64,000 bases of DNA from contig JAPXKQ010000007.1 in the NCBI GenBank assembly GCA_033809995.1, positions 1 to 64,000 of the forward strand. The letters are read 5' to 3'. The notes below the pieces were generated by a model, which searched no databases, had not been told where the DNA came from, and was given only the letters and a program-made list of their open reading frames with translations. Within the stretch, counting starts at the first letter, position 1. The number at the start of each line of letters is the position of its first letter. Both the position numbers and the translations under genes were made by a program. This stretch comes from Paratissierella sp033809995 (GTDB lineage: Bacteria; Bacillota; Clostridia; Tissierellales; Tissierellaceae). Shown one piece after another: positions 1 to 8,652 of the stretch.

Positions 1-28
1 ATTGTAGGACTTTCCTATTCGTTATAAA
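1..28 (+). repeat. Dispersed structured repeat, copy A (right end only)
   Basis: These 28 bases are identical to positions 30786-30813 and closely match the right ends of the copies near 15380-15404 and 48771-48797. They contain the right arm of the second hairpin (GGACTTTCC) and the tail TATTCGTTATAAA. The left part of the element lies outside the window. The copy sits just upstream of the ymxH-like gene. Confidence 0.75.
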
Positions 29-50
29 AAAGTGAATATGGGGTGATAAT

Positions 51-293
51 ATGAGATTAAGTGAGCTAGGTGAAAAGGAAGTTGTTAATTTAAACACAGG
101 CGGTAGACTCGGTATATTAGCGGATTCGGATTTAATAATTGAGGAGGAAACTGGCAAAATCATAAGTTTAATTGCTCCTGACAGAAGGCTTTCACTAAGG
201 CTTCTAGGTATTGAAAAAAATGGAATAGAAATACCATGGGATGCAATAAGAAAGATTGGATATGATATGATTATAGTTGAACTAGATACGTAA
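51..293 (+). CDS. ymxH: YlmC/YmxH family PRC-barrel sporulation protein
   Basis: This is an 80-residue protein with the compact PRC-barrel pattern of the YlmC/YmxH family: an N-terminal LSELGEKEVVNL, a glycine-rich turn GGRLGILAD, and a C-terminal strand ending in IPWDAIRKIGYDMIIV. Family members are small sporulation-associated proteins of unknown biochemical function. The start ATG follows the ribosome binding site GGGGTGAT, and a strong terminator follows the stop codon, so it ends a transcript. It lies upstream of tepA and spoIIIE in a sporulation neighbourhood. Family assignment is solid; the cellular role is not known. Confidence 0.85.
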   Translation: MRLSELGEKEVVNLNTGGRLGILADSDLIIEEETGKIISLIAPDRRLSLRLLGIEKNGIEIPWDAIRKIGYDMIIVELDT

Positions 294-300
294 TTTATAA

Positions 301-330
301 AACATAATCTTCTGATTATGTTTTTTTCTT
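301..330 (+). terminator. Intrinsic terminator after the ymxH-like gene
   Basis: A perfect 9-bp stem (AACATAATC with GATTATGTT) with a TTCT loop runs into a tract of T residues. It begins a few bases after the stop codon and separates this gene from tepA. Confidence 0.85.
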
Positions 331-393
331 TAAGTATAATATAAAGGATAAAGTTAAAGCTAATTAGGAGAAATTTATACGAGGAGGAAAGAT

Positions 394-1104
394 ATGGGCT
401 CATTAGATGATGAAAAAAAAGTAGACAAAACTAAAGAATCCGATGAAAATACTAATGCAGATAAAACTGAAAATATAAAAGAACTTGGAATTCCAAATGA
501 GCTAGGATCCAATAAAAATGATATACAATTTATCTCAATTATAGGAGAAATTGAGGGGCATTATGTATCATCTTCAGATAAGAAGACTACAAAATATGAG
601 CATATTATTCCATTATTAATAAATGCTCAACAAGATTCTAGTATCAAGGGCTTATTTATTATACTTAATACTGTTGGTGGAGATGTTGAAGCTGGACTAG
701 CATTGTCTGAAATGATTAATGGAATAAATAAGCCTAAAGTTTCTTTAGTTTTAGGAGGGGGACATAGTATAGGTGTACCTTTAGCCACCTCAACAGATTA
801 TTCCGTAATTGTCCCATCGGCAACAATGACTGTCCATCCTATTAGAACAACAGGATTAGTAATTGGGGTTCCCCAGACATTTAGATACTTTCAGAAGATG
901 CAAAGAAGAATTATTGATTTCATCTTAAGAACCTCAAAAATAAGTGAAAAATCACTTATAGATTTAATGTACGCCACTGATCAATTGGCTAATGATGTAG
1001 GAACTATACTTGTAGGCGATGAAGCTGTAAAATTTGGCTTAATTGATACTGTGGGGAGTTTTTCTTTCGCATTAAATAAACTTAAAGACTTAATAAATAA
1101 TTAG
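394..1104 (+). CDS. tepA: ClpP-family serine protease, TepA/YmfB type
   Basis: This 236-residue protein has the ClpP/crotonase fold. A polar, low-complexity N-terminal 45 residues is followed by a ClpP-like domain. The nucleophile elbow reads GGGHSIGVPLA (Ser about residue 128), the catalytic His lies in MTVHPIR, and NTVGGDVEAGLA forms the oxyanion strand region. TepA-type proteins sit next to spoIIIE in many Firmicutes and in Bacillus were linked to degradation of signal peptides or spore proteins. The position just before uppP and spoIIIE supports this assignment over the housekeeping ClpP, which lacks the charged N-terminal extension. The start ATG follows the strong ribosome binding site GAGGAGG. 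Confidence 0.85.
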   Translation: MGSLDDEKKVDKTKESDENTNADKTENIKELGIPNELGSNKNDIQFISIIGEIEGHYVSSSDKKTTKYEHIIPLLINAQQDSSIKGLFIILNTVGGDVEAGLALSEMINGINKPKVSLVLGGGHSIGVPLATSTDYSVIVPSATMTVHPIRTTGLVIGVPQTFRYFQKMQRRIIDFILRTSKISEKSLIDLMYATDQLANDVGTILVGDEAVKFGLIDTVGSFSFALNKLKDLINN

Positions 1105-1161
1105 ATTAAGGTATATAAATATGCTATAATACAGTTACAGTCAATAAAGGGGGAATTGTTT

Positions 1162-1986
1162 TTGAGCATAATTGAAGCAATAATTTTAGGTATATTTCAA
1201 GGAGTCGCAGAATTTTTACCAATTAGTAGTTCTGGACATTTAGCTTTGTTACAACATTTATTTGATATAAAAGAAGGAAATTTGTTTTTTACTGAAATGC
1301 TACATTTTGGGACATTAATTTCTATTTTTATTGTTTATTTTAAAGATATCATGAGAATTATTTATGAAATTTTAGTTTTAATTGGAGACATTATAAAAGG
1401 CAGAAGAAAAAAACTTACATTGCATCAAAAATTAGGCTTATTTGTTTTAACAGGTAGTATACCAACTGCAATAATTGGCCTTACATTTGAGGATTTTTTT
1501 GCAAGTTTATATACATCTATATTACCAATCGGTATTGCTCTTATTATTACAGGCTTTTTATTGTTCTTAGCTGAAAAGAATACATATCAAAGCAAAGGTA
1601 TAAAGGATATGACAATTAAGGATTCATTAGTAGTAGGTACTTTTCAGGGAATAGCCATAATTCCAGGGATATCAAGATCAGGATCCACCATAGTTGCTAG
1701 TTTATTTAGAGGACTAAATAAATCTTTGGCTACGGAATATTCATTTTTGTTAGCTTTACCTGCAACTTTTGGTGCATTTCTACTTGGTATAAAAGATGTT
1801 TTAAAAGATACTTCAAGTAGCATAATGATTAACGCACCTTTGATTATTGGTGTATCAATATCTGCAATAGTTGGCGTTTTTTCAATTAAGATTTTAATCA
1901 AATTGTTAAAAAACAATAAGCTTCACTATTTTTCATATTATCTTTGGACTGTTGGTGCTATTACAATAATAAGCCAATTATTTTAA
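1162..1986 (+). CDS. uppP: Undecaprenyl-diphosphatase UppP (BacA)
   Basis: This 274-residue polytopic membrane protein dephosphorylates undecaprenyl pyrophosphate so that the lipid carrier can be reused for cell wall synthesis; it also gives bacitracin tolerance. Both family signatures are present: QGVAEFLPISSSGHL near the N terminus and PGISRSGSTI at about residue 170, with several hydrophobic segments between and after them. Two in-frame TTG codons are possible starts. The one at 1162 lies 8 bases after AAAGGGGG, whereas the one at 1156 is too close, so 1162 is chosen. A TATAAT at 1125-1130 could be a -10 box, but the -35 is weak. Confidence 0.93.
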   Translation: MSIIEAIILGIFQGVAEFLPISSSGHLALLQHLFDIKEGNLFFTEMLHFGTLISIFIVYFKDIMRIIYEILVLIGDIIKGRRKKLTLHQKLGLFVLTGSIPTAIIGLTFEDFFASLYTSILPIGIALIITGFLLFLAEKNTYQSKGIKDMTIKDSLVVGTFQGIAIIPGISRSGSTIVASLFRGLNKSLATEYSFLLALPATFGAFLLGIKDVLKDTSSSIMINAPLIIGVSISAIVGVFSIKILIKLLKNNKLHYFSYYLWTVGAITIISQLF

Positions 1987-2012
1987 CTTGGAAATAACGA
2001 GGTGATTACTCT

Positions 2013-4199
2013 TTGGCAACACAAAAAAGAAAATCGAAGAAAAGAACAATAAAAAAAACAAATAAAAAAGAATTTAATAAGGACATTATAGGTATTATTA
2101 TAGTAGCTATAGGTTTAATTACTATGATTAGTCTATTTAGTACAAAGATGGGAATCGTTGGACAAGTTATACACGATATTTGTTTTTCATCTATGGGTTT
2201 CGGTGGTTACTTTTTCCCACTATTTGTAATGTCAATTGGCTTTATATATATATTAGATAGATTTAATAAGTTAGAATTTAGAAATACTATAGCTATATTG
2301 ATTATATTTCTTAGTTTACTAATCGTTTTAGATGGAATAAATAAAGTTGATGTAGGTTTTATTGATAGAATAAAGAATAGTATTATTCTTTCTAAAGTAA
2401 ACAAGGGTGGAGGAATTATAGGAAGTTTTTTTGGCTTTTTCTTTTATAAACTATTTGGATCTATTGGCACTTATTTGGTATTATCATTTGTAATTACAAT
2501 ATGTTTATTGATTATTACCAACTCAAAGGTAAAAGATGTTATTAAAAAGGCTAATAATATCAAACAAGAAAAAATTGATAATATAGGAAAGTCAAAACCT
2601 AAAATTTCGCCAGAGGTTCTTTTAGAAATACCACAGGAAGAAATTAAAATACATGATTATGTAAAGGATATACAAAAAGAAGTTGTAAAAGAACCTATTA
2701 GTCCAACGAGTATGAAGAATGAAACTGAAGATATTGATTCTGAAATAAAAGAAAAACAAGTCAAGTTTCATAATATAAACTATAAAATACCTCCTTTAAA
2801 TTTATTAAATCCTCCTGCTAGTCAGTATGATAGTAATGATAAAAAAGAGATTTTAAATAATGCTAAGATTATTGAAGAAACTATGAAAAACTTTGGAATT
2901 GAGGCAACCATATCTAAGATAAATGTAGGACCAACTATTACTTGTTATGAATTATCACCTTCACCGGGTATTAAACTAAGTAGGATAGTGTCCCTATCTG
3001 ATAATATAGCATTAAGTTTGGCTTCTTCGGATATTAGGATAGAGGCTCCCATTCCAGGAAAAGCTGCGGTTGGTATTGAAGTACCAAATAAGGTAAAAGA
3101 TAATGTATGTTTAAGGGAGATTATCCAATCTCAGGAATATAAAAGCAGTGATTCTCCAATTCCATTGGCACTTGGTAAAGACGTATCTGGTAAACCTATA
3201 GTATCATCTATTGATAAAATGCCCCATCTATTGATAGCGGGAGCAACGGGATCTGGAAAAAGTGTATGCATTAATACAATAATAACAAGTATTTTATATA
3301 AGTCTTCACCTGAAGATGTTAAATTAATGCTAATTGATCCAAAGGTTGTTGAATTAAGTATTTATAATGGAATACCACATCTACTAATACCAGTTGTAAC
3401 AGATGCAAAAAAAGCAGCATTTGCATTGAATTGGGCTGTTACAGAAATGGAAAGAAGATATAAATTATTTGCACAAAATAGTGTAAGGGATATTACCTCA
3501 TACAATAGCAAATTTAAAGGCAAAAATGAAGAAAAACTTCCTACTATAGTTATCATTATAGATGAGTTGGCAGACTTAATGATGGTTGCTGCACAAGAAA
3601 TTGAGGATTATATTTGTAGATTAGCTCAAATGGCAAGAGCGGCAGGTATGTATTTAATAGTAGCTACTCAAAGACCTTCAGTAGATGTAATAACAGGTAC
3701 AATTAAAGCAAATATTCCTTCTAGAATATCCTTCGCTGTATCGTCTCAAGTGGATTCTAGGACTATATTAGATATGTCAGGTGCCGAGAAATTATTAGGT
3801 AAAGGAGATATGTTATTTTATCCATCATTCTATTCTAAACCTGTTAGAATTCAAGGCGCATTTATTGGCGATAATGAAGTAGAAAATGTAGTAGAATTCT
3901 TAAAAGACGAAAATGTAGCTCAATATGATGAGGAGATTATAGACGTAATACAAAATCCCAAAAATATTAACAATTTAGATAGTGATGAATTGTTACCAGA
4001 GGCTATTAAACTTGTTGTTGATGAAGGACAGGCTTCAATTTCGTTTTTACAAAGAAGATTAAAAATTGGATATGCTAGAGCAGCCCGAATTGTAGATGAA
4101 ATGGAAGAAAGAGGCGTTGTTGGTGGGCATGAGGGAAGCAAACCCAGAAAAGTATTAATGACTAAAGAAGAATTGGTAGAATTAGAAGAAGATTTTTAA
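2013..4199 (+). CDS. spoIIIE: DNA translocase FtsK/SpoIIIE
   Basis: This 728-residue DNA pump moves chromosomal DNA through a closing septum during division or forespore formation. The N terminus is basic and is followed by about four membrane segments between residues 25 and 170, then a charged linker. The RecA-like motor follows, with Walker A GATGSGKS at about residue 410 and Walker B IIIDELADLM. The C-terminal winged-helix gamma domain (YARAARIVDEMEERG) reads DNA polarity sequences. The TTG start follows GAGGTGA. Length and order fit SpoIIIE (about 790 residues in Bacillus). With one copy visible I cannot say whether a second FtsK exists elsewhere. Confidence 0.93.
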   Translation: MATQKRKSKKRTIKKTNKKEFNKDIIGIIIVAIGLITMISLFSTKMGIVGQVIHDICFSSMGFGGYFFPLFVMSIGFIYILDRFNKLEFRNTIAILIIFLSLLIVLDGINKVDVGFIDRIKNSIILSKVNKGGGIIGSFFGFFFYKLFGSIGTYLVLSFVITICLLIITNSKVKDVIKKANNIKQEKIDNIGKSKPKISPEVLLEIPQEEIKIHDYVKDIQKEVVKEPISPTSMKNETEDIDSEIKEKQVKFHNINYKIPPLNLLNPPASQYDSNDKKEILNNAKIIEETMKNFGIEATISKINVGPTITCYELSPSPGIKLSRIVSLSDNIALSLASSDIRIEAPIPGKAAVGIEVPNKVKDNVCLREIIQSQEYKSSDSPIPLALGKDVSGKPIVSSIDKMPHLLIAGATGSGKSVCINTIITSILYKSSPEDVKLMLIDPKVVELSIYNGIPHLLIPVVTDAKKAAFALNWAVTEMERRYKLFAQNSVRDITSYNSKFKGKNEEKLPTIVIIIDELADLMMVAAQEIEDYICRLAQMARAAGMYLIVATQRPSVDVITGTIKANIPSRISFAVSSQVDSRTILDMSGAEKLLGKGDMLFYPSFYSKPVRIQGAFIGDNEVENVVEFLKDENVAQYDEEIIDVIQNPKNINNLDSDELLPEAIKLVVDEGQASISFLQRRLKIGYARAARIVDEMEERGVVGGHEGSKPRKVLMTKEELVELEEDF

Positions 4200-4210
4200 G
4201 GAGCGATATA

Positions 4211-5548
4211 ATGACAAAAATGAATGTCTACATAGTAACATTAGGCTGTTCCAAAAATGAAGTTGACTCAGAACTAATGTTGGGCATCCTAGATAAGGAG
4301 AAGTTCGAGATTGCGGAAGGATTAGAAGATGCAAATATTATAATTGTTAATACATGTGGTTTTATTGAATCAGCTAAAGAAGAATCCATAGAAACCATAT
4401 GGGATATGACAAGATATAAAAATGAAGGGAGCTGTAAATATCTCCTTTTAGCTGGCTGTTTAGCCCAAAGATATTCAAAAGAATTACTTGAAGAAATAGA
4501 AGAAATTGATGGAATTATAGGTACAGGTAATATAAAAGATTTAAATAGTATATTGGAGAACATAAATGAAACAAATAAAATAGTTAAAATTGAAGATATT
4601 AATAATGTCTATTTAGAAAATGTACAAAGAATCAATTTCTCATCTTCGGCTTATGTTAGGGTTTCAGAGGGTTGTGATAATTATTGCACTTATTGTATCA
4701 TACCAAAACTTAGGGGAAAACATAGAAGTAGAAAGATGGAGGACATAATAAGTGAAGTTGAGCACCTAGCAGCTAATGGCGTGAAGGAAATAATTTTAAT
4801 AGCACAAAACACATCAGACTATGGGATAGATCTATATGGTGAATATTCTTTGTACAAATTACTTGATAAATTAAATGAGATTAAGGATATTAAATGGATA
4901 AGACTTCTTTACTTATATCCTGATCATTTTTCTGATGAATTAATAAATTCTATAAAAAATAATACTAAGGTTCTTAATTATGTCGATATACCACTGCAAC
5001 ACGTCAATGATAGTATTTTAAAAAGGATGAATAGGAGAACTTCTAAGGAAGATATTATATCATTAATTGAAAAGCTTAGAAAAGAGATACCAGACATTAT
5101 AATTAGAACCACTTTTATAGTAGGTTTTCCTGGAGAAACAGATGATGAATTCAAAGAACTTTATGATTTTATACAAGATATAAAATTTGATAAACTGGGA
5201 GTATTCACTTATTCAAAAGAAGAGAATACCAGTGCCTATGATATGCCAAATCATATCGATGAAGAAATAAAAGAAATAAGAATGGATAAGATAATGGAAT
5301 TGCAGAAAAATATTTCTGAGAACATTATGGCATCAAAAATTGGTAATACTTACGAAGTTCTTATAGAGGAATACATAGATGATAATATCTATGCGGGTAG
5401 AACGTATATGGATAGCCCAGAAATAGATGGTATTGTTTATGTAAATACTGATACAGACGTAAATATAGGTGATTTTGTTAATGTGAAAATAACAGAGTAT
5501 TTAGAATATGATTTGATAGGAGAGTTGATTTATGAACCTGGCGAATAA
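4211..5548 (+). CDS. rimO: Ribosomal protein S12 methylthiotransferase RimO
   Basis: This 445-residue radical-SAM enzyme adds a methylthio group to an aspartate of ribosomal protein S12. It has the N-terminal UPF0004 domain (VTLGCSKNEVDSELMLG with the first cluster cysteines), the radical-SAM motif CDNYCTYC at about residue 154, and a C-terminal TRAM domain. The SKNEVDSE form of the N-terminal motif separates RimO from MiaB (QMNEHDSE), and a separate MiaB is present at 25324-26640. The ATG start follows AAGGAG. Its 3' end overlaps pgsA by 17 bp, which indicates translational coupling. Confidence 0.95.
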   Translation: MTKMNVYIVTLGCSKNEVDSELMLGILDKEKFEIAEGLEDANIIIVNTCGFIESAKEESIETIWDMTRYKNEGSCKYLLLAGCLAQRYSKELLEEIEEIDGIIGTGNIKDLNSILENINETNKIVKIEDINNVYLENVQRINFSSSAYVRVSEGCDNYCTYCIIPKLRGKHRSRKMEDIISEVEHLAANGVKEIILIAQNTSDYGIDLYGEYSLYKLLDKLNEIKDIKWIRLLYLYPDHFSDELINSIKNNTKVLNYVDIPLQHVNDSILKRMNRRTSKEDIISLIEKLRKEIPDIIIRTTFIVGFPGETDDEFKELYDFIQDIKFDKLGVFTYSKEENTSAYDMPNHIDEEIKEIRMDKIMELQKNISENIMASKIGNTYEVLIEEYIDDNIYAGRTYMDSPEIDGIVYVNTDTDVNIGDFVNVKITEYLEYDLIGELIYEPGE

Positions 5549-6077
5549 AATAACTTTAATAAGAGTATTGCTGGTACCCATCTTTATGGTTGTTTTTTAT
5601 GCTGATTTTAAATATAGTACGTACATAGCTGCTGCTATTTTTATTATAGCATCTTTAACAGACACTTTAGATGGTTATATTGCAAGAAGTAGAAATCTAG
5701 TGACCAATTTTGGAAAGTTTGTAGATCCATTGGCAGACAAGGTATTAGTATCTGCAGCTTTAATATCTTTAGTTGAAGTTGGAAAGGTGCCTGCATGGGT
5801 GGTTATTGTCATAATAGCAAGAGATTTTACCATAACTGGATTTAGAGTAATTGCCGCATCTGAGGGTAAAACAATAGCTGCTAGCCCATTGGGAAAGTTC
5901 AAAACAGTTACACAATTAATCGCTATAATTGCATTACTATTAAACAACTTTCCATTTAAATTAATTAATATACCATTTGATATTATAATGCTTTATATTT
6001 CATTAATATTTACCATTTTATCTGGTATTGATTATATTTACAAAAATAAAGATATATTAAAATTAGATGATATCTAG
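5532..6077 (+). CDS. pgsA: CDP-diacylglycerol-glycerol-3-phosphate 3-phosphatidyltransferase
   Basis: This 181-residue integral membrane enzyme makes phosphatidylglycerol phosphate from CDP-diacylglycerol and glycerol 3-phosphate. The CDP-alcohol phosphotransferase signature is present: DTLDGYIAR followed by G and two spaced aspartates in FGKFVDPLADK. It begins with NLANKITLIRVLLVP, as is typical of the family, and has four to five hydrophobic segments. It overlaps the end of rimO and is followed after 11 bases by cinA, the conserved pgsA-cinA-recA order of Firmicutes. Confidence 0.95.
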   Translation: MNLANKITLIRVLLVPIFMVVFYADFKYSTYIAAAIFIIASLTDTLDGYIARSRNLVTNFGKFVDPLADKVLVSAALISLVEVGKVPAWVVIVIIARDFTITGFRVIAASEGKTIAASPLGKFKTVTQLIAIIALLLNNFPFKLINIPFDIIMLYISLIFTILSGIDYIYKNKDILKLDDI

Positions 6078-6088
6078 GAGATGAAGCA

Positions 6089-7312
6089 ATGATAGCAGAA
6101 ATACTTACTATAGGCACTGAAGTTATCACAGGAAGTATTTTGAATAAAAACACTCAATATTTGTCTAGTAAATTGATGGAATTGGGTATAGAACCCCTTT
6201 ATCATACATCAGTTGATGATAACGAAGAACGACTAACAAATGTATTTAAAATAGCATTAGACAGGGCAGATGTTATTATAACCACTGGAGGGCTTGGACC
6301 AACACAGGATGATCTGACAAAAGAAGTTATTGCTAAAACATTAGGTCTTTCTATGGAGAAAGATTCTTTTATGGAAGAAAAGATTAAAGGTATGTTTCAA
6401 AATATGCATAAGGTTATGACTGAAAACAACTTAAAACAGGCTGAAAAGCCAATAGGCTCACAGTTTATTGAAAATAACAACGGTACTGCTCCAGGGATTT
6501 TTATTAATAAGGATGGTAAAAAAATTGTTTTATTACCAGGACCTCCTAAAGAACTTGAACCTATGTTTGAAAATTATGTAGCTGGGCTTATTAAAGATGA
6601 TTATACTATTATAAAGAAATCTATTAATACTATTGGCATCGGTGAATCTGCCCTTGAAACTGAATTGAAGAAATTAAATATTTATAATAATGGATTTGAA
6701 ATAGCTACCTTTGCTAAAGATGGAGAGGTAGAAATCAAAATTATTGGTAAAGGTAAAGATAGATTAGAAATAGAAGAAAAAGTAAATAAAATTGTTGATA
6801 TTATTAATGATAAATTTAGTGAATTTATATATGGCCATGATAATATACCAATAGAAGAATTAGTACTAAATAAATTAAAAGAGAAGCAATTCAAAATTGC
6901 ATTATGTGAATCCTGTACAGGAGGGCTTATAGCTAGTAAATTAACTAGTATTTCAGGTGCATCTGAAGTTTTGGATAGAGGTATAGTAACTTATAGTAAT
7001 CAAGCAAAAATAGATGAATTAGGGGTAAGTCCTCAAACTTTACAAGAATATGGAGCAGTTAGTAAAAATACTGCTTATGAAATGGCAAAAGGATTATTTG
7101 AAAAAGCAAATGTTGATTTAGTATTATCTATTACTGGAATAGCAGGTCCTTTAGGAGGAAGTCTAGAAAAGCCAGTAGGACTTGTATATATGTGTATTAT
7201 GACTAGAGAAAAATTTAAAATATTTGAAAATCATTTTTCAGGAAATAGGATATCAATTCAAAATAGAGCAGCAATAAGAGCTTTATATGAAATTCTAAAT
7301 TTTATAAAGTAA
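6089..7312 (+). CDS. cinA: CinA family protein (competence/damage-inducible; NMN deamidase type)
   Basis: This 407-residue protein has two domains: an N-terminal MoaB-like domain (residues 1 to about 165, with TTGGLGPTQDDLT) and a C-terminal CinA deamidase domain (from about residue 265, with CESCTGGLIAS and SITGIAGPLGG). The C-terminal domain deamidates nicotinamide mononucleotide in NAD recycling; the N-terminal domain in relatives hydrolyses ADP-ribose. It sits upstream of recA as in Bacillus and Streptococcus, but a palindromic repeat and a separate recA promoter intervene, so the two are probably not a simple operon here. Confidence 0.93.
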   Translation: MIAEILTIGTEVITGSILNKNTQYLSSKLMELGIEPLYHTSVDDNEERLTNVFKIALDRADVIITTGGLGPTQDDLTKEVIAKTLGLSMEKDSFMEEKIKGMFQNMHKVMTENNLKQAEKPIGSQFIENNNGTAPGIFINKDGKKIVLLPGPPKELEPMFENYVAGLIKDDYTIIKKSINTIGIGESALETELKKLNIYNNGFEIATFAKDGEVEIKIIGKGKDRLEIEEKVNKIVDIINDKFSEFIYGHDNIPIEELVLNKLKEKQFKIALCESCTGGLIASKLTSISGASEVLDRGIVTYSNQAKIDELGVSPQTLQEYGAVSKNTAYEMAKGLFEKANVDLVLSITGIAGPLGGSLEKPVGLVYMCIMTREKFKIFENHFSGNRISIQNRAAIRALYEILNFIK

Positions 7313-7397
7313 ATTATTAACAATTCACAATTCACGATTTAGTTTGTTGTCATTGAAGAATATACAGTAAAATGACACAAGCAATACTTTAGGGTCT

Positions 7398-7480
7398 TAA
7401 AAGAGGAGATCCTTCGACTTCGCTAGGGATGATAAACACCAGGGTGTCATTTTAACCGTAGTGGAGAAATCTCCTTTTTA
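7398..7480. repeat. Imperfect palindromic repeat between cinA and recA
   Basis: The arms GGAGATCC (from 7405) and AAATCTCC (to 7474) bound an imperfect inverted repeat of about 28 bases per arm with a loop near TAAACACCAGGG. The right side runs into CTTTTTA, so it may also act as the cinA terminator. A second, interlocking inverted repeat (TAAAATGACAC near 7370 with GTGTCATTTTA ending near 7454) could form an alternative fold. The look is that of a small interspersed palindrome of the kind common in Clostridia, but only one copy is in this window. Confidence 0.55.
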
Positions 7481-7482
7481 TA

Positions 7483-7534
7483 TTGACTAATTTTATAATT
7501 TATTATAATATAAAATTGTTAGAACTAACGTTCG
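7483..7534 (+). promoter_or_regulatory. recA promoter with LexA (SOS) box
   Basis: A -35 TTGACT at 7483-7488 is followed by A/T-rich -10 candidates (TATAAT at 7504 with 15-bp spacing, TAATAT at 7506 with 17-bp). The sequence AGAAC-TAAC-GTTCG at 7521-7534 matches the Firmicute LexA operator CGAAC-N4-GTTCG in 13 of 14 positions including the spacer. It lies over the expected transcription start. Confidence 0.8.
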
Positions 7535-7573
7535 AATAAATGAAAGGGGTGAATCCAGTTTAACTGGAGTACT

Positions 7574-8614
7574 ATGGCAACTGTTAATACTGATAAAAAG
7601 AAAGCTTTAGATTTAGCATTAAGTCAAATTGAAAAACAATTTGGTAAGGGATCTATTATGAGATTAGGTGAGGATTCAAAAATAAGTCTAGATGTTATAC
7701 CTACAGGTTCATTAGATTTAGATATTGCTTTGGGAATTGGTGGTGTACCAAGAGGTAGAATAATTGAAATTTTTGGTCCTGAATCATCTGGTAAAACAAC
7801 TGTTGCATTACATATAATAGCTGAAGCACAAAAGACAGGTGGAATTGCAGCTTTTATTGATGCAGAACATGCCCTTGATCCAGGATATGCAAAGAAACTT
7901 GGAGTAGATATTGAAAATTTAATTATATCTCAACCTGATACTGGTGAGCAGGCATTAGAAATAACAGAAGCTTTAGTTCGTAGTGGAGCTATAGATGTGG
8001 TAGTCGTTGACTCTGTTGCAGCGTTAGTTCCAAAGGCTGAAATAGAAGGTGAAATGGGTGATAGCCATATTGGTTTACAAGCAAGACTTATGTCCCAAGC
8101 TCTTAGAAAACTAGCTGGTGCTATAAATAAATCTAATACTACAAGTATTTTTATAAATCAACTTAGAGAAAAGGTTGGAGTTATGTTTGGCAATCCCGAA
8201 ACTACTACCGGTGGTAGGGCCCTTAAGTTCTATGCATCGATAAGAATGGATGTTAGAAGAGTCGATTCTATTAAGCAAGGTGATGATGTAATCGGGAATA
8301 GGACAAGAATTAAAGTAGTAAAGAATAAAGTTGCGCCACCATTTAAACAAGCAGAATTTGATATAATGTATGGACTTGGAATTTCTAAAGAAGGTAATAT
8401 TCTCGATACTGGCGTAAATGCGGATATAATCAATAAAGCTGGTTCTTGGTATAGTTATGGTGACTATAAATTAGGCCAAGGAAGAGAAAATGCAAAAGAT
8501 TTCTTAAAGGAAAACAAAGATGTTTGTAATGAAATAGAAAAGAAGATTAGAATAAAATTTGGTTTAATTGAAGAAGAAGCTACTAATGTTAGTGAAAAGG
8601 AAAACAATAATTAA
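7574..8614 (+). CDS. recA: Recombinase RecA
   Basis: RecA (346 residues) forms the ATP-dependent filament on single-stranded DNA that drives strand exchange and triggers LexA self-cleavage. Walker A is GPESSGKT at about residue 67, and the conserved segment QLREKVGVMFGNPETTTGG is present, followed by the acidic C-terminal tail. The start ATG at 7574 follows GAAAGGGGTGA with a somewhat long spacer. An SOS box overlaps the promoter. A short hairpin with a weak T tract follows, and the Mre11-like gene begins 38 bp later. Confidence 0.98.
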   Translation: MATVNTDKKKALDLALSQIEKQFGKGSIMRLGEDSKISLDVIPTGSLDLDIALGIGGVPRGRIIEIFGPESSGKTTVALHIIAEAQKTGGIAAFIDAEHALDPGYAKKLGVDIENLIISQPDTGEQALEITEALVRSGAIDVVVVDSVAALVPKAEIEGEMGDSHIGLQARLMSQALRKLAGAINKSNTTSIFINQLREKVGVMFGNPETTTGGRALKFYASIRMDVRRVDSIKQGDDVIGNRTRIKVVKNKVAPPFKQAEFDIMYGLGISKEGNILDTGVNADIINKAGSWYSYGDYKLGQGRENAKDFLKENKDVCNEIEKKIRIKFGLIEEEATNVSEKENNN

Positions 8615-8637
8615 CCTCCTATTTTAGGAGGTTTTCC
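8613..8637 (+). terminator. Hairpin after recA (weak terminator)
   Basis: AACCTCCT pairs with AGGAGGTT across an ATTTT loop, followed by only TTCC rather than a full T tract. It overlaps the recA stop codon. The short T tract suggests partial read-through into the gene at 8653. Confidence 0.55.
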
Positions 8638-8652
8638 ATTAGGAGTGTATAG

